From NCBI GenBank assembly GCA_949152475.1, contig OX424570.1, positions 8,172,181 through 8,236,180 on the forward strand: a stretch of DNA of 64,000 nucleotides, written 5' to 3'. A program made the position numbers and the translations under genes. Positions within the stretch are counted from its first letter, which is position 1; every line of letters starts with the position of its first letter. The notes beneath the pieces are model-generated. The model was not told where the DNA came from. It did not search any database and was given only the letters and a program-made list of their open reading frames with translations. Below are positions 1 through 13,007 of the stretch, piece after piece. Origin of the DNA: Terebella lapidaria (Eukaryota; Annelida; Polychaeta; Terebellida; Terebellidae).

Positions 1-155
1 AAAAGTATATATACTTATAATACCAATCTATAATGTGAGCTAGATGGTGTGTTGGGTTACACCAGCAAATGTCATTTCATAAACCTAAATGGGAAATTTC
101 ACACCTTTGACAGGTAGATGGTCACCATGGCAACGTCGTAGGCGAAACAATTGGT
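1..155. repeat. Left terminal inverted repeat of a ~7.9-kb repeat unit
   Basis: This stretch is the imperfect reverse complement of 7721-7868. The shared core includes GGTAGATGGTCACCATGGCA and, further out, the GTATATACTTATA and ACCAATCTATA blocks. The window starts inside or right at the repeat, so the outer end and any target duplication cannot be seen. No transposase is recognisable between the two arms. It could be a large non-autonomous DNA transposon or two independent insertions in opposite orientation. Its inner part (about 133-200) also matches 3650-3712 in reverse orientation, so this end sequence is itself repeated. Confidence 0.6.
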
Positions 156-2150
156 AAGGTTCTTATGTAGACAAGAAAATTGTGTGACAGGCATTCAATA
201 ATGTACCCCACTCTGTTTGATTCCGTTTCCAAAGATTTATTCAATGCAATTAAGCATATTAGATATCACGTACATGTAGAATAAAGCATTCATAAAATAC
301 AAATTAATAAATGCTGAATGACTAAAGATAACACAAGCTAAAGATTCCATATTATATGCATGAATGATTCTTTTGTATTGGTTCTAACGTTGAGTTTCTA
401 TGAATTATTATGGTATTTCAATTTCAATCATTTATCCTCACAATTCGGAATGAGAAGCATCCAGTGCTCTAGCCTAATAACAGATCGAACATTCGAAGGA
501 AATCCATTATCTCCTGTGTGAAATCCCTTTGCGTAAAACATTTTTTTGTGTATTAGGTCTGCATTAATTAAAATTGTATGCGTTATATATGTCGGTATGT
601 ATTTCTTTGTCCTGTGGCACCCAAGAACATTGCCATCACTGTGACATTATATAAGATGAGAAATTGATAAATTGGGAAGTAAATTATCTGCGTGTCATCA
701 TGATGGCCTTTCAAAGCACCGTAGAAAGGGAAGTGATGTAGCCAGCTCTTACCTCCACCACGGGAGCGTGAGCGAAATACATGAGCCCCAGCGACGTGGT
801 ACTGTACAGCCTTTTGCCATAAAACATACAACCATTTCATTATGAATCTTCAGCAAATTAAGAACGACCATACATCAGAACAGTATGTAATCACAGACAA
901 GAAATTTGATATGATGATAAATTTTGAATGGGTAAAATATGTAACACAGGCGTTCCTATCAAATATATGAAAAACTACCTAACAGGCCTGTCTGACAGAC
1001 CTATATGTCATATAAATTGTATAATTTTCTGACAACCCTATAGGTAATGTCCACTCAAGCATATCTTTTATCACAGGCGCAATTCAGAAGCGAACATTGT
1101 AGCTAGCAGGCTGATAGGCCTGCCAGTTTGTTACAATAGCTAAGAGGGGAGTCGTTCCCTACATTTTATATTTATGTTGTCATTCCGCATTCCACACACC
1201 GAATAAACACAATAATTTTTAATTTTGCAGTGCTATATCAACGCACTGCATTTCCTGAATCAATTTTGTTCAGGAAAATGAAAAATACGTGACAAGAACA
1301 ATCAAAAGTGCACACATGGGGCAATTTTGAAAACCACACAAAGAATACGCCTTCAACAGTGAATTGTTGAATATTCTGGCCGAATGAAACATGAGAAGCA
1401 AACTACAACTCAAGGACAAACCATCAAAAAGCTTATCTTACAAAGTGTATTAGTTAATATCACATACATCATTGACATAATGGTACGTATAGTGCTAACA
1501 AACAATATCTACTTAGTACCAGCTACGATTGTATATAACAAAAACAGCATCTCATCAAGATGCAGTGAACTACCGTACATTGAATGAGATGGAAAGAGCA
1601 GACTTCATTTCGGGGACTGTGTCAATACGTTTAGCCTTGAAATCCAGACAGGAGAATGGATGGGACTTTATGTTTACTACGAATGGTTTCCTCTTTGTTC
1701 TGGGTGTGATATAAAAGCCTGAGCGAGCGGAACCAGATAAAGTGCCATCAATTAGTATTGAATCAATTTTGAAATTGAGAACATCGTGCGAACCATTGCC
1801 AAGTTATAAGAATGTACACAATCCGCAAGGATTAGCGATACATTCTACCCAGAAATTACTGAACAATCAAGATAATTCCTTTGTGTTATTAAAGATGAAA
1901 TATGGGTACTTGAATATTTTACTGAACGCTGAAGCTCACACAATATGTCTGCATGTGCAGTGTGTGTCGGGATTTGCAAAAATATTCCATCAAAAGTCTC
2001 ATACATTTTATCTTCTACAACAATAATGCGTATTGTTAGATGGATTACTAAGATGTATTATGAGAAGATGGGAACCAATCGAAAAATATAAAAAGAGGTT
2101 TAGTACTGTGTTCCCCACAACACGCCCGAAGCAGTCGTTATCGACAATTA
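156..2150. other. AT-rich non-coding stretch
   Basis: No gene is supported; the open frames are short and lack recognisable motifs. The segment around 640-790 shares blocks with 7130-7230 in the same orientation (for example the CGTGAGCGAAATAC block), so it belongs to the repeat unit bounded by the terminal repeats at 1-155 and 7721-7868. Confidence 0.5.
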
Positions 2151-3010
2151 GCTGTAACCTCCATTAACTGGTTTCCATGTTCTAGCACAATTTGTCTGTG
2201 TATCATAGCATCACATTGTATCTCGTCCCAACTGTGGACACAACCACCTCATTTTCACAAAAAAAGAAAGCGTTGATCAATCACATCAGTAATCACTTGT
2301 AACCAGAACTCAAGCACACCACATACCATTTATTGCTCATTTATGGATATATATCCTTGCAACGCGATACCGCTCATTCGCTGCTCAAGTTTGTTGCAGC
2401 CACCCTCTGTGTCAGATCAGTTCATCAGATTGCCCTTTCCAACATGGATATGGATATATAGCCCTGGAAAGAGATACCCCTCATTCGCTGCTCAGGTTTG
2501 CTGCAGCCACCCACTGTGTCAGATCAACTCATCAAATTGCTCTCTCGGTATTTTCCAACATCCTGAATCCTAACATGAGTAAAACATTTGTTTTGTTCAT
2601 ACATAACTCGAATAGAGTGGAATTAAAACTTGTGAAGTTTGAAACTTGAGTGATGTGATTAGTGTTTGTGTCTGTTGTGGCCTCAACAACTTCCTTGCAC
2701 TAGCCGTATTGCACATTTACAGTCTGGGGTGTTTTCTTCCTGAGATTGTATTACCTCTACGATACATGAGATACATGTTTATTATTGCTACATTTATGGA
2801 TGGAATACACATCAGGTTTATATTCAAAACCACTGTTTTCAGTCACGTTTCCAGTGGATAACGTGATTCAAGCTTTATTATAATCATCTTCCTGTTGTGA
2901 AGAAGGTTCAAAGCTCGAATGTGTGTATGTGATTATATACCCCTCCAGAAATGTAACATAATCGAATATGGTGGTAAATGGGTTGCTCTTATCCTCTCCA
3001 AGGGGCAATG
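2150..3010 (+). repeat. Dispersed repeat family A, copy 1
   Basis: About 0.85 kb closely resembling 3712-4530 on the same strand, and resembling 13300-13660 and 15290-15680 in reverse orientation. Inside it a ~100-bp block containing CAGATCAGTTCATCAGATTG is itself duplicated in tandem with divergence. Small frames in this repeat (for example 2646-2861) are similar between copies, but indels change the frame, so I treat the repeat as non-coding. Confidence 0.7.
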
Positions 3011-3711
3011 ATTTAAACACATGAACACTGTTGGAAAGTTAATATCACACAACATCCGGAAATTTCATGAAGAAGCCTTCAAATTATCTCAAACAAAAGA
3101 CTTCTTGGTTTCACACTAAAGTTATCATACAATATCTGACTGTGTAAGTTGAAAGTTGAACGGGATAATCATCAAGATCCAATGGAATTTGAGGAAGATG
3201 ATCTGACGAGTACAACGGATCCCTTAGGTGATGTACATTGTTACTCAAGCTATAATACTTTTTCATCTTCATCGACATACAAAACATTCATCAAAATATT
3301 ATTTCACAGCAGATTTCAAATATACAACTAATTCGGGATTAATTATATATTCGTGAATTATAATAGCTTGTATTACTAGGTAGATTATGATACTTAACCT
3401 CTTAATCTTTTGGAATGTCTACTGTGAGTCGTCTAACCAAGAAGAAAAACAATAGGTAAAAACTAATGAAGAAATAACATTTAAGTTGCGCTGAATATTT
3501 TAAATGTATATTGGTGTATGATACTTTTCAAATTCGTAAGGATACTATAACGTTACCTGAGCAAACTAAAAACTATCCGATATACCTAATTGCATTGAAT
3601 AAACCTTTGGTAACGGAAACGAACAGAATGGTGTTTATTAAATATGTGCCTGTCACACAACTTTCTTGTCTACATAAGAATTTTACCATTTGTTTTGCCT
3701 ACGACGTTAAC

Positions 3712-4530
3712 TGGTTTCCATGTTCCAGCACAATTTGTCTGTCTATCGTAGCATCACATTGTATCTCGTCCCAACTGTGGAAACAACCATCTCATTTTCG
3801 CAAAAAAAGTAAGTGTTGATCAACCATATCAGTAGTCACTTCTAACCAAAACTCACCCACACCACATACCATTTATTGCTCATTCATGGATATATATCCT
3901 TGCAAAGCTATACCCCTCATTCGCTGTTCGATTTGTTGCAGCCACCCTCTGTGTCAGATCAGTTCATCAGATTGCCCTTTCCAACATGGATATGGATATA
4001 TAGCCCTGGAAAGAGGTACCCCTCACACGCTGCTCAGGTTTGCTGCAGCCACCCACTGTGTCAGATCAACTCATCAAATTGCCCTCTCCTTATTTTCCAA
4101 CATCCTGAGTCCTAACTTGAGTAAAACATTTGTTTTGTTTATACATAACTCAAATGGAGTGGAATTAAAACTTGTGAAGTTTGAAACTTGAATGATGCGA
4201 TTAGTGTTTGTGTCTGTTGGGAACCCAACAACTTCCTTCCACTAGCTGTATTGCTCATTTACAGTCTGGGGTGGTTTCTTCCTGAGATTGTATTACCTCT
4301 ACGATACATGAGATACATGTTTATTGTTGCTACATTCATGGATGGAAACACATCAGGTTTATATTCTATACCACTGTTTTCAGTCACGTTTCCAGTGAAT
4401 AACGTGATTCAAGCTTTATTATAATTATCCTCCCATTGTGCAAAAGGCTTATGCTCGAATGTGTGTATGTGACTATATACCCTTCCAGAAATGTAACATA
4501 ATCGAATATGGTGGTAAATGGGTCGCTATA
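3712..4530 (+). repeat. Dispersed repeat family A, copy 2
   Basis: This is the second plus-strand copy of the family described at 2150. It begins just after a 60-bp segment (3650-3712) that is the reverse complement of about 138-200. The start (AACTGGTTTCCATGTT) and the CACCCTCTGTGTCAGATCAG block are shared with copy 1. There is no protein-coding signal. Confidence 0.7.
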
Positions 4531-5257
4531 TACCTTTCAAAAAAACCACTGAAATATAACGTTTACTTTCCTGTTCTGATGCTGATGAAATCCGAGTGCA
4601 GCTCAGAGTTTCAGTTTTCAGGATATATATACTTTGGTCCAATATTACACATTGGAATGAACCATTCAAATAGTAAATGATCTAACGCAGTTTCAGTAGT
4701 GACCTTGAATTTGTTCTACATTGCCCTTGAAAGGTGAAACAGCCTTTCTATCGCAAAGGGATGATTTTTGGAATTTGGCAACGATTCTCTCGAAGTCTGT
4801 TTACAAACCTTTTCTATGATGGATGACTAAGCCTTCCCATATGTACAAAACTGTGTTGTGTTTAAGGACTGATTACACGTGACACACCAGTGACTGCAGT
4901 GAGGCACTTTCCCATTGACTTATAATGTGAAAGTAAAGGTAACAAAATCACGAAGACAATACAATCCCCTCACCCAAAACTTGGGTAGCACACACACATA
5001 TACTCGTGGATGATGAACCGAGACATGGTTTCATAAATAATATCAGGGAAGCTGTGCAATTTGATCAGATCAATCATTTTATACGTTTCACCAAACAAAA
5101 CAATCGTGTGTTTCGCTTGACAAACACTGGTTGTACCCTATGTGTATAATTTGATGTGGTTTAAATAATGAGAATATCTAGGCCTAAACTTTCTGTGAGA
5201 TGAATACAATGAGCGGAACATTCTTAATCCCAAACACCTCCGTGCACCCGAGTGCAT

Positions 5258-5355
5258 ATCACCCGTGAGTTTTACCAGCATCACTAGCTATTCGCTGTAC
5301 AACATAATCACCCGTGAGTTTTACCAGCATCACTAGCTATTCGCTGTACAACATA
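5258..5355. repeat. Exact 49-bp tandem duplication
   Basis: Two identical 49-bp units (5258-5306 and 5307-5355), each starting ATCACCCGTGAGTTTTACCA, lie head to tail. No differences between copies are visible, which points to a recent duplication. Confidence 0.95.
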
Positions 5356-6769
5356 ATCCTTTCACTCGCTCTGTTGTGAGTGTACTTTGTCTACTGAGAA
5401 ATAGGTCGGAAAATGACCTATGAAAACGGTGGATTTTAACAGATTTAACATTGTTTAGTGAGAAACGGAGTCTCGGTTGGTATTGATGGCTAACAATCAG
5501 AAGGACAAAGTTTCACGTTGATTGGAAGTATGTAAATGTATGAATTTTTTACCTTAATATTTACATTATATGTGGATGGACAGATAGTCAATTCCAGATT
5601 CATGATAATTACATACGATCAATCTTTAAGTTTTGTTGTTGTTCAACCACCGGTCTGCGTGTGTGGGGGGGGGGGGGGGGTTCCCGACAGGTCGCCGAAA
5701 ATAAAAGTTTGCACCGGAATTCAATCACTATTTGTATTGACTCATGAAATAACTGTTTTTAATATTGACAAACATTTTCGATTTGCACAAATTTAATTCC
5801 TTTTTCTCTTCATAATGGGAGCCGTGTGGAGTAAATTCCTAGAATACTTGGAAATTGAGTTGGAGATTGATTATTGGAAGTTTCAACTGAGAAGTCACGT
5901 ATAATTAAAGGGGAGTCAAGATAGAAAAAGCCTTTGGAGATTCATCCATCTATGTGAACTACGATATACATGAACATATGCCAGACTGACGAACAGTATT
6001 TTCTCAAACTCTCAAAATGACAATTGCCGAATGTGATAAGTTTAATGTAATGACCAGATGGATGTATATGAAAGGTAGTTTGGTCATACATTTGATGAGA
6101 ATAGTCCATGTTGTGGGAGTACATTTATGGATGAGGGGAGTCGTTGAAGGAGCCAGTCTTCTCTGGGGGGCCATGACCCAGTCCGATTTATGTTGGAATG
6201 TCGTGATTCGATCCTCGGAGATTTCTCACCAGGGAGAGATTCTTAAGGTTCTTATAATCAGCTAAAAGACCGAACATCAGGACACGCCTCGGGGCAAATG
6301 GGACATTGTGACAATGAACAACCAAATATATGGCGTTGCTTTTGATTATGTCATCTTTCCATGATGGGTGCTGTGTACGAGACAAGAATTTACTGTCATA
6401 GCACATTTTAATTCTGTATAGTTTATGACTGAAGTTATTTATATACATATATGTACATATCATTTATCAAGGAACCTTTTGGCTCAGGTACTTAAGTACT
6501 TGCCATTCAACTATCCCATGGGGTTTGTTTCGAGTTCCCAAATTATTTCTCATACGTTGTTGGGCAGTTGTATGCTAATTCCATCAAGTGTACAGTAGAA
6601 ACAACTACATATGACACCCCTGATACGCCAGTGTGTCCTTTGATAAATTATTTGGTAGGGCTTTGTTGCTATTCCGAAATGTTCTATTTTACATTTGTAA
6701 TTGGTGTCATCAAAATCTGGTTGTATTGGTGGTAACAGATTGATACTTATATAAGGTTCCAATATAATA

Positions 6770-7010
6770 TTGCCAGGTGTGGTGAAAAAGCCACTGTTAC
6801 ACAATTTATAATCAGTATTCATGTCAGCGCTGATTTGTCTTAATCGCCATATCACCTATCTGTCATACAATTCGATTTATTTTAATGGATGCTGCTGGTC
6901 CATATTCATGATTTTAACATGTGTATGTTTTCAGCAGGTGTTGAGTACGTGAACAGCAAGTAAACCATATCAACTAAAGAGTGCTCCGAGTGATCAAAAC
7001 CTAGTCTGTT
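6770..7010 (+). repeat. Inverted partner of 9570-9790
   Basis: A diverged inverted repeat. GTGATCAAAACCTAG near 7000 pairs with CTAGGTTTTGATCAC near 9570, and GGTGTGGTGAAAAAG near 6776 pairs with the TTTTTTCACCACACC block near 9775. The intervening sequences also align as reverse complements. Confidence 0.65.
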
Positions 7011-7720
7011 ATACAATTTCCAAGTCTAATGTCAGGCAAAATCTACATGGACCCAATTCGTGGGTATATTTTATAACAAGAAACGAAACGAGAACGCAAG
7101 AACTAATATATCCCACTATGACTTATATAAGACCAGACATTGATAAATCGGAAATTAATTGATCTTTGTGTCTTTGCCAAGTGGTGTAGCCGGTTATAAT
7201 CCTCACCACCGGGGCGTGAGCGAAATACGCGAATAACGGTAGTTTTATTATAACACAAGACCCAGTCAGTTTATAATGATGCTTCAAATGATATCAGTTT
7301 TAAGATACATAGTTTCACACCGAATAAAGCATATATACACACTACTCAGCCTAGAAAATGAGTTGAGAGGGTTAATTCATCACCACTGTTCAATGGAATT
7401 TCGGAAGTTATACAATGGTATCATCTGTGAGTCCCTATTGATCCCTTACTTGATGTCTATTGTTGAATAAGTGACAGGGGATGTGTAAGCAAGATGTGGG
7501 ACCATATTACTTTTGTCCTGATCAAGGTATTTGAAATATTCAACAATATCCTATTTCACAGCAGATCTAAATAATACAACACATTCGAGAATATCTATAG
7601 ATTCGTGAATTACACTGGCTTGTATATTATTAGGTAGGTGATAATAATGTATTTTTGTCTTTTTTTCAGATCATCATCTCCCCTGGTCACACCATATCAT
7701 ACACCTTAACATAATATATT

Positions 7721-7868
7721 ATTGTTTCCCCTAGGACGTTGCCATGGTGACCATCTACCTGTCAAAAGTGTGAAATGTAACATTTAGGAGTATGAAATGA
7801 TATTTGCTGGTGTAGCCCAACACCCAATCTAGCTCACTCTATAGATTGGTACTATAAGTATATACGCT
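7721..7868. repeat. Right terminal inverted repeat of the ~7.9-kb unit
   Basis: Reverse complement (imperfect) of 1-155; TGCCATGGTGACCATCTACC is the best conserved stretch. A more diverged relative of the same end lies at 41404-41515. Confidence 0.6.
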
Positions 7869-9569
7869 TCTCACTTTCCATATTACTCAGGCAGGAAGTA
7901 ATATATGTTATGTAACATGACGGAAATGGTCAGAAGATGTTAGGGTATATTCCATCAAATCATGAAAATGGGACATCGGAGGCTTTAATATGAGATTTTA
8001 TTACTGTAAGAATATTAGTGTCACAGCTATCGAATGTGACATTCACGTCAACCAGTGATCGAGAAAATGAATACTTAAGTTTTTAAATTGTTCATGTAAT
8101 GTGACAAAGTAATATCATACACTGAAATGTGTCACACCTATATGACATTTAAAATATAAAAAATGTCATGATAAAAAAATTAAATGTTATTTCCCTATAC
8201 TCTGATTTTTCTAACTCATTCACACGGTTTTTTGCCGATATTTCTGCGATGCTAATTCGTATCGTGTTATAACTTGGCACAGCTCACCTTGGGACCAAAC
8301 GGCAATTTCCTGCAAACTTTCAATCTTCTATTCATGAAACTAATAAAGTTAGTGATCTACTGCAATGATAAATTCCTCCTGAAAACTTCCGTCTGCATAT
8401 CAACAGACATTGTTTATTTTGAGCGCGTGACGGAACAGTCTATTCGTATGATTCACGCAGGGAGCGCGGGTTAGGAATGGGACCGTCCTAGCATGGAATT
8501 GGTACATATACTACAGTACATACCCCCATAGTACCTGACTTAAACTTGTCCACTCGAATTACGTAATGAGTAAGGCACTATGGCAGCGTCCTATAGCAGT
8601 GAAAATCCTCGCTTAAATCGAACTATTGGGTTTTGAAAGAAACCCGTCGCTTTTCGGAAGCCAGCTTTGTGAAAATCTATTGCCGTTTGCATCATAGACA
8701 TGTAATATTCAGTTAAATAGTTCGCTTTAGGTAATTTGACTGAAAAAAGGCGAAAAACGGTATGAACGAGTTAGAGAAATCAGAGTATAGTAGTTTCTAC
8801 TAATTGTTTTTCTTGTTGATGAGACACCTCGTTGCTCACAGTACACATGCCAAAAGACAACTAAGTCAATTATCATCGTGTACTTGATAGTATGAGCTAT
8901 AGATAATAAATAATCATTGTGATTTCGATTGGATCGCACCTTTCGGGTTTCGGTTTCAACTTCGTTTTAACAAGCGCCCTGATGAATATATCTACTAGTG
9001 ATGGCGATGTCTCAAGCACATGTCCTGTCCTCAGTAGCCATTGGTTCGTTCTGATATACGGACATTATCAGAAATTACGAGTAAAGCAGATATTTATGAG
9101 ATTCACGGGGTTTTGAGAAATGGTTCATCCGTAAGATATTTCGAATATATATATATTTGTGTACAGAAATTCATACCTTTTTACTGAATATGGTTAAATC
9201 ACTGATTTATGTCAAATACTGGTACAATGCTGCACACGGGAAAGCGAAACGGCAATTTCTTGACGAATATGCAGCCAGGCTCGTTTGTGCATTATTTTTC
9301 TTTAGAATTCACGACTGATGGTAAATGAGGAGATATGAAATGCCCACGCTATCCGTAACACCTGATTTCACCACTTTATTGCGATATATTGAGGTTCGTG
9401 AGGTTCCTAAAAATTCTCGATTTTGCCTAACAGTGGATTCAGAAAATGGATAACGGACCCGGTTTCGTTTGCTTGTTAGAAATTATACTCGAGTTTTGGT
9501 TCCATGTATATCCCTGAGAACTTATGTATCAATTGCAGGACACTACACTTAAAAATTGTATAACATACT
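7869..9569. other. Non-coding stretch
   Basis: No gene or RNA gene is recognised. It contains a GGATAACGGACCCGGTTTCG block near 9448, a sequence that recurs with variation near 32074 and 37003 and in reverse near 49266 and 49640. It is therefore part of another dispersed repeat family. Confidence 0.45.
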
Positions 9570-9790
9570 AGGTTTTGATCACTCGGAATGTTTTTAGTTG
9601 GTGTTGGTTACTTGTCCACAAACATGCTAAAAACTTACACATGTTGAAATCATGAATATTGACCAGCAGCTTTCATGAATAATTCGAATGGTATGATAGA
9701 TTCGTTATGGTGATTAGGACAAATCAGCAATGACATAAATACTGATTATGAATTGTGGGACAATGATCTTTTTTCACCACACCTGGCAAT
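9570..9790 (-). repeat. Inverted partner of 6770-7010
   Basis: See 6770. The two arms face each other about 2.6 kb apart. There is no open frame of note. Confidence 0.65.
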
Positions 9791-10810
9791 AATATTTTTA
9801 CACCGTATGTAAATCATATGTTGATACACGTATTAAAACAATAGTTTTAATAGTGAATACTAGGTATTGAGGACGAAGTGGTATGTTTTTGACAAACGAC
9901 TGCATAGAGTGGATTATTCATAGTTCCGACCACATAGCAACAGACAACTCCCTCTCGGTAACCTCGGAAAATGTTTATTGTGGTATTCTCATTGTGGCAT
10001 CATACAGTAGCTGCCGATGCCTTTGGTTTCGTTGTTGCTGGAGGTATGTGAGCCCGACTGGCATTGCCTTCATGTCTGAGCTTGTGCTCGCAGTCCTGAA
10101 CGGCGACCGAGCGGGGTCCGGTCGTCTCATACACGATTTTATTGTCCAGGGTATCGTAGAGACGAGCGACACCAACTGCGCGAAGATGGTTTGCATGGAA
10201 ACCTGACAACCCTGACCTGTACACATGTTTTTGGTGAATTTGCGTATCCCTTTACCCTTTTGCTTTTAAACTGGTCTTAAATAACGGCATTGGGTGGTCG
10301 TGCTTTCCGAAAATAACAATGAAAGAGGTATTTCTGTTAAAGCCGGATGATGCAGCGTTCGGGATTGAGATCGTTTGCGTATGCACGTACAGTCTTGGGC
10401 TTGGAGTTTTTCTCTTGGATTCCACCTTGATGTTTTTCAGCATGATCCTCCGTCTATCGGGCCAAGGTGCGGTATTTGACTTTCACCATGGTGATCTAAC
10501 CCCCTCATTGGATAGATGGGCCTCTAGAATCAACTCAAATATACCATAGCTCACTGATGTGCTCATATCGCACCTTAATGGTCTGTCGGAGGAATCGACC
10601 CACCTATTCATCAGTGTGGAAAGAAAGTTTATCACATGCTATGAATTCATCTTAAACTACAAACAGTAGGAACACACAGTGATTTCCGACACTGTGATAA
10701 CCTTTGCCGGAAACATCATCTTTGCACTATTTTTTCTTCTTCACATTTTTGCTTCACGTGTCACATGTTCAGAAGCTCTTTTCTTGATATGACGGTGGGA
10801 AAGATGAGAT
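9791..10810. other. Gene-free stretch with a GC-richer island
   Basis: The part from about 10000 to 10220 is markedly GC-richer than its surroundings and is open in two overlapping frames on the minus strand. That looks like an exon or an old coding fragment, but I recognise no family. The rest shows nothing supportable. Confidence 0.35.
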
Positions 10811-11360
10811 TCAGACAATTAAGACGTTCGTTAAGGGTGTTGTAAGTCTGTATGAAGGAAGCAGGCTGAGTGGTTCGTCCTTGTGTGGGATCTCCAAATG
10901 ACTTTGGGCATCAAGGTTACCCATTGACGTCCTGTTGATACAGCGGAAGTGCGCTCTTGCGTGTTTCCATGCACCTTCATTTGTGTTCGTATGCACTTCT
11001 AATTCTACAACCTGGCCGGTGTTACGTCTGATAGTGCTGCAGAAAGGTGGTTTGTGGACTACCGTAAAGTGGTAGTAGCCAAGGGCATTTAAACTGACAT
11101 ACCCTGCCCAACCATCAGAATAGATACAAATTTCGTGGTTATCGTTAACAGGGTATCGGCATCATGCCTGTGCACCGGGAACACCAACATCCCCCCAGTC
11201 TTCCTCCACCATTCCAAATATCCAAGTACGCTTCCCCCGACGTGAGTACCCCCGGTGGTGCTTGCACGCCCTGCTAAACAAACTTTCATCTATCTCGACT
11301 GTACCGGAAAACTGTTGGTCTGCAAGAAAGTCGTGTGCGTACTTTTTGAACACAGCAGTT
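10811..11360 (-). pseudogene. Decayed Merlin/ISXO2-like DDE transposase
   Basis: Read on the minus strand, three consecutive frame segments give the typical order of an ISXO2-like (Merlin superfamily) DDE domain. First comes a TVEIDES block (first Asp) followed by RGYSRRGKRTWIFGMVE (about 11300-11180). Next is YSDGWAGY (second Asp, about 11115-11090). Last is VHTNTNEGAWKHARAHFRC (third acidic residue, about 10990-10935). The first and second segments lie in different frames, so at least one frameshift breaks the gene. The N-terminal part is missing; upstream sequence is replaced by the 42-bp minisatellite. Merlin elements encode a cut-and-paste transposase related to bacterial IS1016/IS1595. 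This copy cannot make a whole protein. No terminal repeats were found. Confidence 0.7.
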
Positions 11361-11399
11361 TTTTTTGTAATCCATGCCAGATTTTATGGGAGTGGCGGT

Positions 11400-11757
11400 A
11401 CCATGAGGCTCTGGATCCTGGGCGGTAACTGGAGTGGCGGTACCACGAGGCTCTGGATCCTGGGCGGTAATTGGGGTGGCTGGACCATGAGGCTCTGAAT
11501 CCCGGGCGGTAACTGGGGTGGCTAGACCATGAGGCCCGAATCCCGGGCGGTAACTGGGGTGGCTGGACCATGAGGTTCTGAATCCCGGGTGGTAACTGGG
11601 GTGGCGGGATTACAAGGCTCTGGATCCTGGGCAGTAACTGGGTGGCTGGACCATGAGACTCTGAATCCTGGGGGTAACTGGGGTGGCTGGACCATGAGGC
11701 CTGAATCCCGGGCGGTACCTGGAGTGGCGGGACTATGAGGCTCTGGATCCTGGACTG
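11400..11757. repeat. 42-bp minisatellite, about 9 units
   Basis: Head-to-tail units of about 40-43 bp, mostly 42, each containing a variant of GAGGCTCTGGATCCTGGGCG followed by a GTAACTGGGGTGGC-type block. Because 42 is divisible by three, a long minus-strand frame (11290-11781) runs through and reads as a 14-residue repeat rich in Pro, Ser, His and Trp. Indels in several units shift the frame, so protein coding is doubtful. It abuts the Merlin remnant directly. Confidence 0.9.
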
Positions 11758-12090
11758 CCAGGGGCTGACAATAACTCTCATACGTCTGATTCTGTGGATT
11801 TACCATACAAAAACTTTCATGTGGATGTTCATATTGCAACATGTTTAGGAAAAGAATCAATAACAGCAGTAAGAATAAAATCGTTTCGTAGATACTTGAA
11901 TGTTTGAGTAATGATAATTAGTTGTCTTAATCAGAGTTGAGGATTGTTGTGCATCATGCATTCAAGTGGGCTAAAAATGTATTGCGAACACACCAAACAT
12001 TGCTGTGAAAGGCATCGGTAAGTTGGAGGGTATCCCTGGCAACACACACACATCTGCATGCAATAAAATTAAATGAAACAAAATGTTACC

Positions 12091-12545
12091 TTAACTTAAC
12101 ATGACCAAATACAACACATGTAAACTTTAATTCACCACACAAATAAACTCGTACCTATGACTGGAATATGCTGGACCTTCTCTGTGACTGTCACTGTTGT
12201 GCCGCTCGGAGCCTGCTCATTCTCTCTGGGAGTCCGTGTGGGTCCTGAGAATCCAAATATGGTACGAACAGTCTCGTCTGTGGACAGGTCATTATGGCAA
12301 CAATACCATAAATATGACATATTGCAATTTCGCTTATAACCTAGCATTCGCATCTAGATGCAACTTAACATGACTAAATACAACACATGTAAACTTTAAT
12401 TGACCACAAAATAAAAACTCGTAATGATGGCTGGAAGATGCTGGATCTCCTCTGTGAGTGTTATTGTTGTGCCGCTCGGAGCATGCTCATTCTCACTGTG
12501 AGTGTGTGTGGGTCCTGAGAAACCAAATCTGGCTTTGGGTCATTC
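12091..12545 (-). repeat. Direct duplication of an exon-like segment
   Basis: About 190 bp at 12091-12285 is repeated with divergence at 12361-12545, offset about 268 bp. Shared blocks are AATACAACACATGTAAACTT and GTTGTGCCGCTCGGAGC. On the minus strand each copy reads FGFSGPT and an ASSGTT-like stretch. In the first copy the frame is followed by GTACGAG, a possible splice donor near 12154. This could be a duplicated exon of an unrecognised gene, but no partner exons are evident and the second copy lacks the donor. Confidence 0.4.
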
Positions 12546-13007
12546 GATTCCTTCGGCTTCAGATTCTGCAGATTCAGTGGAGACCGGGGCATTTTCCATC
12601 AATGTCATTGAGTGAACATGTAGTGGTTCCCGTTTGTGTGGTTGTATATGACGTAGTGATTTATAGTGGTGATTTAAAGCCATAGCCATTATCCACAGAT
12701 GCTGGTTCTGTGAGAATGCTTTCATACGGCTTGTCTCCATCAAGCTTGAACCTCTTCAGCAGGACTGCTCGGATCTCTCTCTTCAGGTCCAGTGTAACGG
12801 GTGAGTCAGCCTCATCAGGCTTCATGATGACTGTCAGTCTTCAAACAGCACAAAGGTTGTCGATAGCGTTGGTAATTGTTAATCACCAAGAACTTCCGCG
12901 GCCACCGCCAGGGGCTCCAAGATGGGACAAAGTCTTGCATCACTTTCATAATATGATCCCTAATATCGAGTACAATTCGATCTGCCACGTGACTTACAGG
13001 CCCTATT
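12546..13007. other. Unassigned stretch
   Basis: No recognisable gene. Short open frames exist on both strands without family motifs. Confidence 0.35.

Larger units (their letters stand above)
4531..7720. other. AT-rich repeat-derived stretch without genes
   Basis: I see no supportable gene. It includes a 16-base G run at 5665-5680, the exact 49-bp tandem duplication listed separately, and at 6640-7010 sequence that recurs elsewhere: about 6770-7010 in reverse at 9570-9790, and about 6640-6760 in the same orientation at 33240-33360. Confidence 0.5.

Noticed and set aside
2343-4424. Similar small frames (76-102 codons) in repeated copies, suggesting a small gene family
   Set aside because: The copies are DNA repeats; frames differ by indels between the four family A copies and no start, domain or codon pattern is conserved.
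11290-11781. 163-codon minus-strand proline-rich protein
   Set aside because: It is mainly the translation of the 42-bp minisatellite; several units have indels and the other frames are also open, so coding is not supported.
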